DNA from: Deltaproteobacteria bacterium
GTDB lineage: Bacteria > SAR324 > JACQKK01
DNA length: 7,526 nucleotides
Reading direction: 5' to 3'
NCBI GenBank assembly: GCA_029858165.1
Contig: JAOUFO010000081.1
Coordinates: forward strand, 1 to 7,526
How positions within the stretch are numbered: the stretch's first letter is position 1; each line of letters begins with the position of its first letter. Of this stretch, positions 6,461 through 7,526 are shown piece after piece. The notes beneath the pieces are model-generated. The model made no database searches, was not told the DNA's origin, and worked only from the letters and a program-made list of their open reading frames with translations. Both the position numbers and the translations under genes were made by a program.

Positions 6461-6760
6461 TCATTTTTTTTGGCGATTGACGGGGGACTTGGAGACTCCT
6501 TTGCGGGGCATCTCCAACAGTTTTTCCACTTTCCCGGTGCTGATATTGCGGATGAAAACCCCGGCAAGTTTTTCTGAAAACACACCTTGCTCCGGTTTCA
6601 GATAGGGGTACAATTGCCCGATCCTTTTTTGGGATTCGGGGGTCAGCAAATCAAATTGTGTCCACTTGTTGGGATCCACTCCCATGTTTTTTCCAGCTCC
6701 TAAAAAACCATTGAGGTTAAATGAACCGCCCTGTAGGCTGCGGTTCCGATCCGGGAACAT
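6461..6760 (-). CDS. Uncharacterised soluble protein (about 99 aa), start uncertain
   Basis: Unrecognised. From the ATG at 6760 it reads MFPDRNRSLQ, then a Gly/Asn-rich stretch (SFNLNGFLGAGKNMGV), a helical middle (TPESQKRIGQLYPYLKPEQ), a beta-like segment (LAGVFIRNISTGKVEKLLEM) and a strongly basic tail ending RQKK. There is no signal peptide or membrane helix. The frame stays open to a TTG at 6871, which would give 136 residues, but the extra 37 residues are unusually rich in His and Arg and no Shine-Dalgarno precedes that TTG. The ATG at 6760 has only a weak purine stretch (AGAGATGA) upstream, so the start is open. An A8 run immediately precedes the TGA. It is the first gene of a two-gene unit with the small membrane protein, and its basic tail might contact that protein or the membrane. 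Confidence 0.68.
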   Translation of the reverse strand: MFPDRNRSLQGGSFNLNGFLGAGKNMGVDPNKWTQFDLLTPESQKRIGQLYPYLKPEQGVFSEKLAGVFIRNISTGKVEKLLEMPRKGVSKSPVNRQKK

Positions 6761-7054
6761 CAGGAATTCATCTCTGGCTGTTGCCCGTGTGGTGTGCCGG
6801 GGGGGTTCCCCGTCAATAATGAACAGGCGTCTTTCCCGGTGGAATCCGGCCCCATGATGAACCAAAGCCAAAAGGGGCTGGGATCATGGTTTAATTTTGC
6901 ATGGCGGACCGGACTTTCAAGGCAAGGAACAACGGACGTGAATATGAAGGTAAACCAATTTTACAAAAGGCTCAACCCCTGACGTTCAAGCCGTCCGCCA
7001 AAACCTGCCCGGCATGCTTTTTTACGGATGCCCGGCCCAATTTGCTTTCTTATC

Positions 7055-7084
7055 TTGACAGGGCGCGGGATTCACCCTTATCAT
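7055..7084 (+). promoter_or_regulatory. Promoter of the tRNA-Leu gene
   Basis: Perfect TTGACA at 7055-7060 and TATCAT (5 of 6 matches) at 7079-7084, separated by 18 bases. The predicted start is about 19 bases before the mature tRNA 5' end, as expected for a stand-alone tRNA transcript processed by RNase P. Confidence 0.7.
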
Positions 7085-7109
7085 TTTTGGATGGCAGGGA
7101 TTGTGAGAT

Positions 7110-7193
7110 GCCCAAGTGGCGGAACTGGCAGACGCGCTAGATTCAGGTTCTAGTGGGGGAAACCCCGTGGAAGTTCGAGTCTTCTCTTGGGCA
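7110..7193 (+). tRNA. tRNA-Leu (anticodon CAG), CCA not encoded
   Basis: The acceptor stem GCCCAAG pairs perfectly with CTTGGGC and is followed by discriminator A at 7193. The D-stem is GCG/CGC. The anticodon stem CTAGA/TCTAG encloses the loop TTCAGGT with anticodon CAG, which reads the CUG codons that are very frequent in the neighbouring genes. A long variable arm (TGGGGGAAACCCCG) makes it class II, as Leu requires. The T-arm has GGAAG/CTTCT with one G-U pair and the loop TTCGAGT. The genome has CTC where CCA would be, so CCA must be added by a nucleotidyltransferase. Confidence 0.97.
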
Positions 7194-7290
7194 CTCACCC
7201 CCTCCTTCTTCACCCGGTCCTTCCGTTTTTTTTCCAACAGTCTCTCCCAGCCCCAAACCCCATTGATTTTTCGTTTTCCGGCCCCCTTGG

Positions 7291-7315
7291 GGCGGGATAC
7301 CGCCTTATCTTTTTG
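7291..7315 (+). terminator. Possible intrinsic terminator downstream of tRNA-Leu
   Basis: GGCGG-GATA-CCGCC (7291-7304) forms a 5-bp GC stem with a 4-base loop, followed by TTATCTTTTT. Stem and T-rich tail fit an intrinsic terminator on the plus strand, about 100 bases past the tRNA. A second small stem, GCCCC-CTT-GGGGC (7281-7293), overlaps its left side. Confidence 0.4.
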
Positions 7316-7365
7316 GGCTCCCTTGACCCTGTGTATGCCTTCTCCATCGGCCCCTAAAAGGGGGG

Positions 7366-7387
7366 GCGGGGGGGCCTGCTCCCCCGC
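7366..7387. repeat. GC-rich inverted repeat
   Basis: GCGGGGG (7366-7372) and CCCCCGC (7381-7387) are a perfect 7-bp inverted repeat around an 8-base loop, next to CCCC-TAAAA-GGGG just upstream (7351 onward). They would form strong hairpins in either strand's RNA. No T-run follows, so this is not a standard terminator. Confidence 0.45.
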
Positions 7388-7409
7388 ATGCTGTTGGTTG
7401 TTGGCTTTT

Positions 7410-7526
7410 TGCCTTTCTTTTGGGTCCTGTCCAGCACCAGCACAGCCCTGTGTTGTGTCGCCTGTCGGCTCCAAACACCGTCGGCTGGCTGGTGCCTTTC
7501 TTTTGCGTCCTGTCCAGCACCCGCAC
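7410..7526. repeat. Imperfect 34-bp direct repeat at 83-bp spacing, running off the window edge
   Basis: The segment 7410-7443 recurs at 7493-7526 with two mismatches in 34 bases; both copies carry CTTTCTTTT and GTCCTGTCCAGCACC. The spacing is 83 bases and the second copy is cut by the end of the window, so more copies may follow. Between them lie a CACAG-CC-CTGTG palindrome (7441-7452) and a doubled GTCGGCT. No convincing open frame covers the pair. The spacers are too long and uneven for a CRISPR array. Confidence 0.7.

Larger units (their letters stand above)
7194..7409. other. Non-coding region after tRNA-Leu
   Basis: I see no protein gene between the tRNA and the repeats. The plus strand is strongly pyrimidine-rich (CTCC, CTTC and a T8 run near 7227-7234) with clustered GC hairpins. 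The open frames here on the minus strand are Pro/Lys/Gly-rich, one runs through the tRNA antisense strand, and none has a credible ribosome site. Confidence 0.55.

Noticed and set aside
6901..7140. 79-codon plus-strand frame (starts MADRTFKARN)
   Set aside because: It runs through the tRNA promoter and into the tRNA, and has no ribosome site; the start looks protein-like by chance.
7170..7200. Phage or island attachment site at the tRNA 3' end
   Set aside because: No second copy of the tRNA 3' segment and no integrase gene is seen in the window.
7022..7474. 150-codon minus-strand frame
   Set aside because: It reads straight through the antisense strand of the tRNA gene and its promoter, and the product is low complexity.
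7410..7526. CRISPR array
   Set aside because: Only two repeat copies, a 49-bp spacer containing its own repeats and palindromes, and no cas genes in the window.

Overview
The window is a GC-rich stretch of a bacterial chromosome. Two adjacent genes encode signal-peptide-bearing outer-membrane beta-barrel proteins, so the host is almost certainly a diderm (Gram-negative) bacterium. The tRNA gene lacks an encoded CCA end. I cannot assign a genus from the sequence. Long G or C runs (8-9 nt) are unusually common, including inside open reading frames.

Layout. (1) 2-115: the last 37 codons of a plus-strand gene. (2) 121-618, minus: a small uncharacterised protein with a CxxC...C zinc-ribbon-like patch. 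(3) 795-1508 and 1721-2476, minus: a tandem pair of paralogous outer-membrane barrel proteins with conserved paired cysteines. Each has its own promoter and Shine-Dalgarno site. (4) 2477-2712: a divergent promoter region whose plus-strand leader can form two mutually exclusive hairpins. (5) 2713-6129, plus: the centrepiece, an 1138-residue protein with an N-terminal CHAT (caspase-like) domain, a central STAND-type P-loop NTPase with a winged-helix-like segment, and C-terminal TPR-like helical repeats. Both positions expected to hold the CHAT catalytic His and Cys appear substituted (Tyr212, Ser255), so it reads as a pseudo-protease on a signalling ATPase. (6) 6194-6457 and 6461-6760, minus: a two-gene unit encoding a small two-helix membrane protein and a small soluble protein. 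The two frames are in register and separated only by TGA and one codon. (7) 7110-7193, plus: tRNA-Leu(CAG) with its own promoter. (8) 7194-7526: no convincing gene; it holds GC hairpins, one terminator-like, and a 34-bp imperfect direct repeat spaced 83 bp apart that runs off the window edge.

Working together. The only clear functional relationship is between the two barrel paralogues. The CHAT-NTPase-TPR protein has the general architecture of stress, cell-death and defence switches, but it is transcribed alone, with no obvious partner protease substrate beside it. Its role is an inference from domains only. The small pair downstream converges on it and is not co-transcribed with it.
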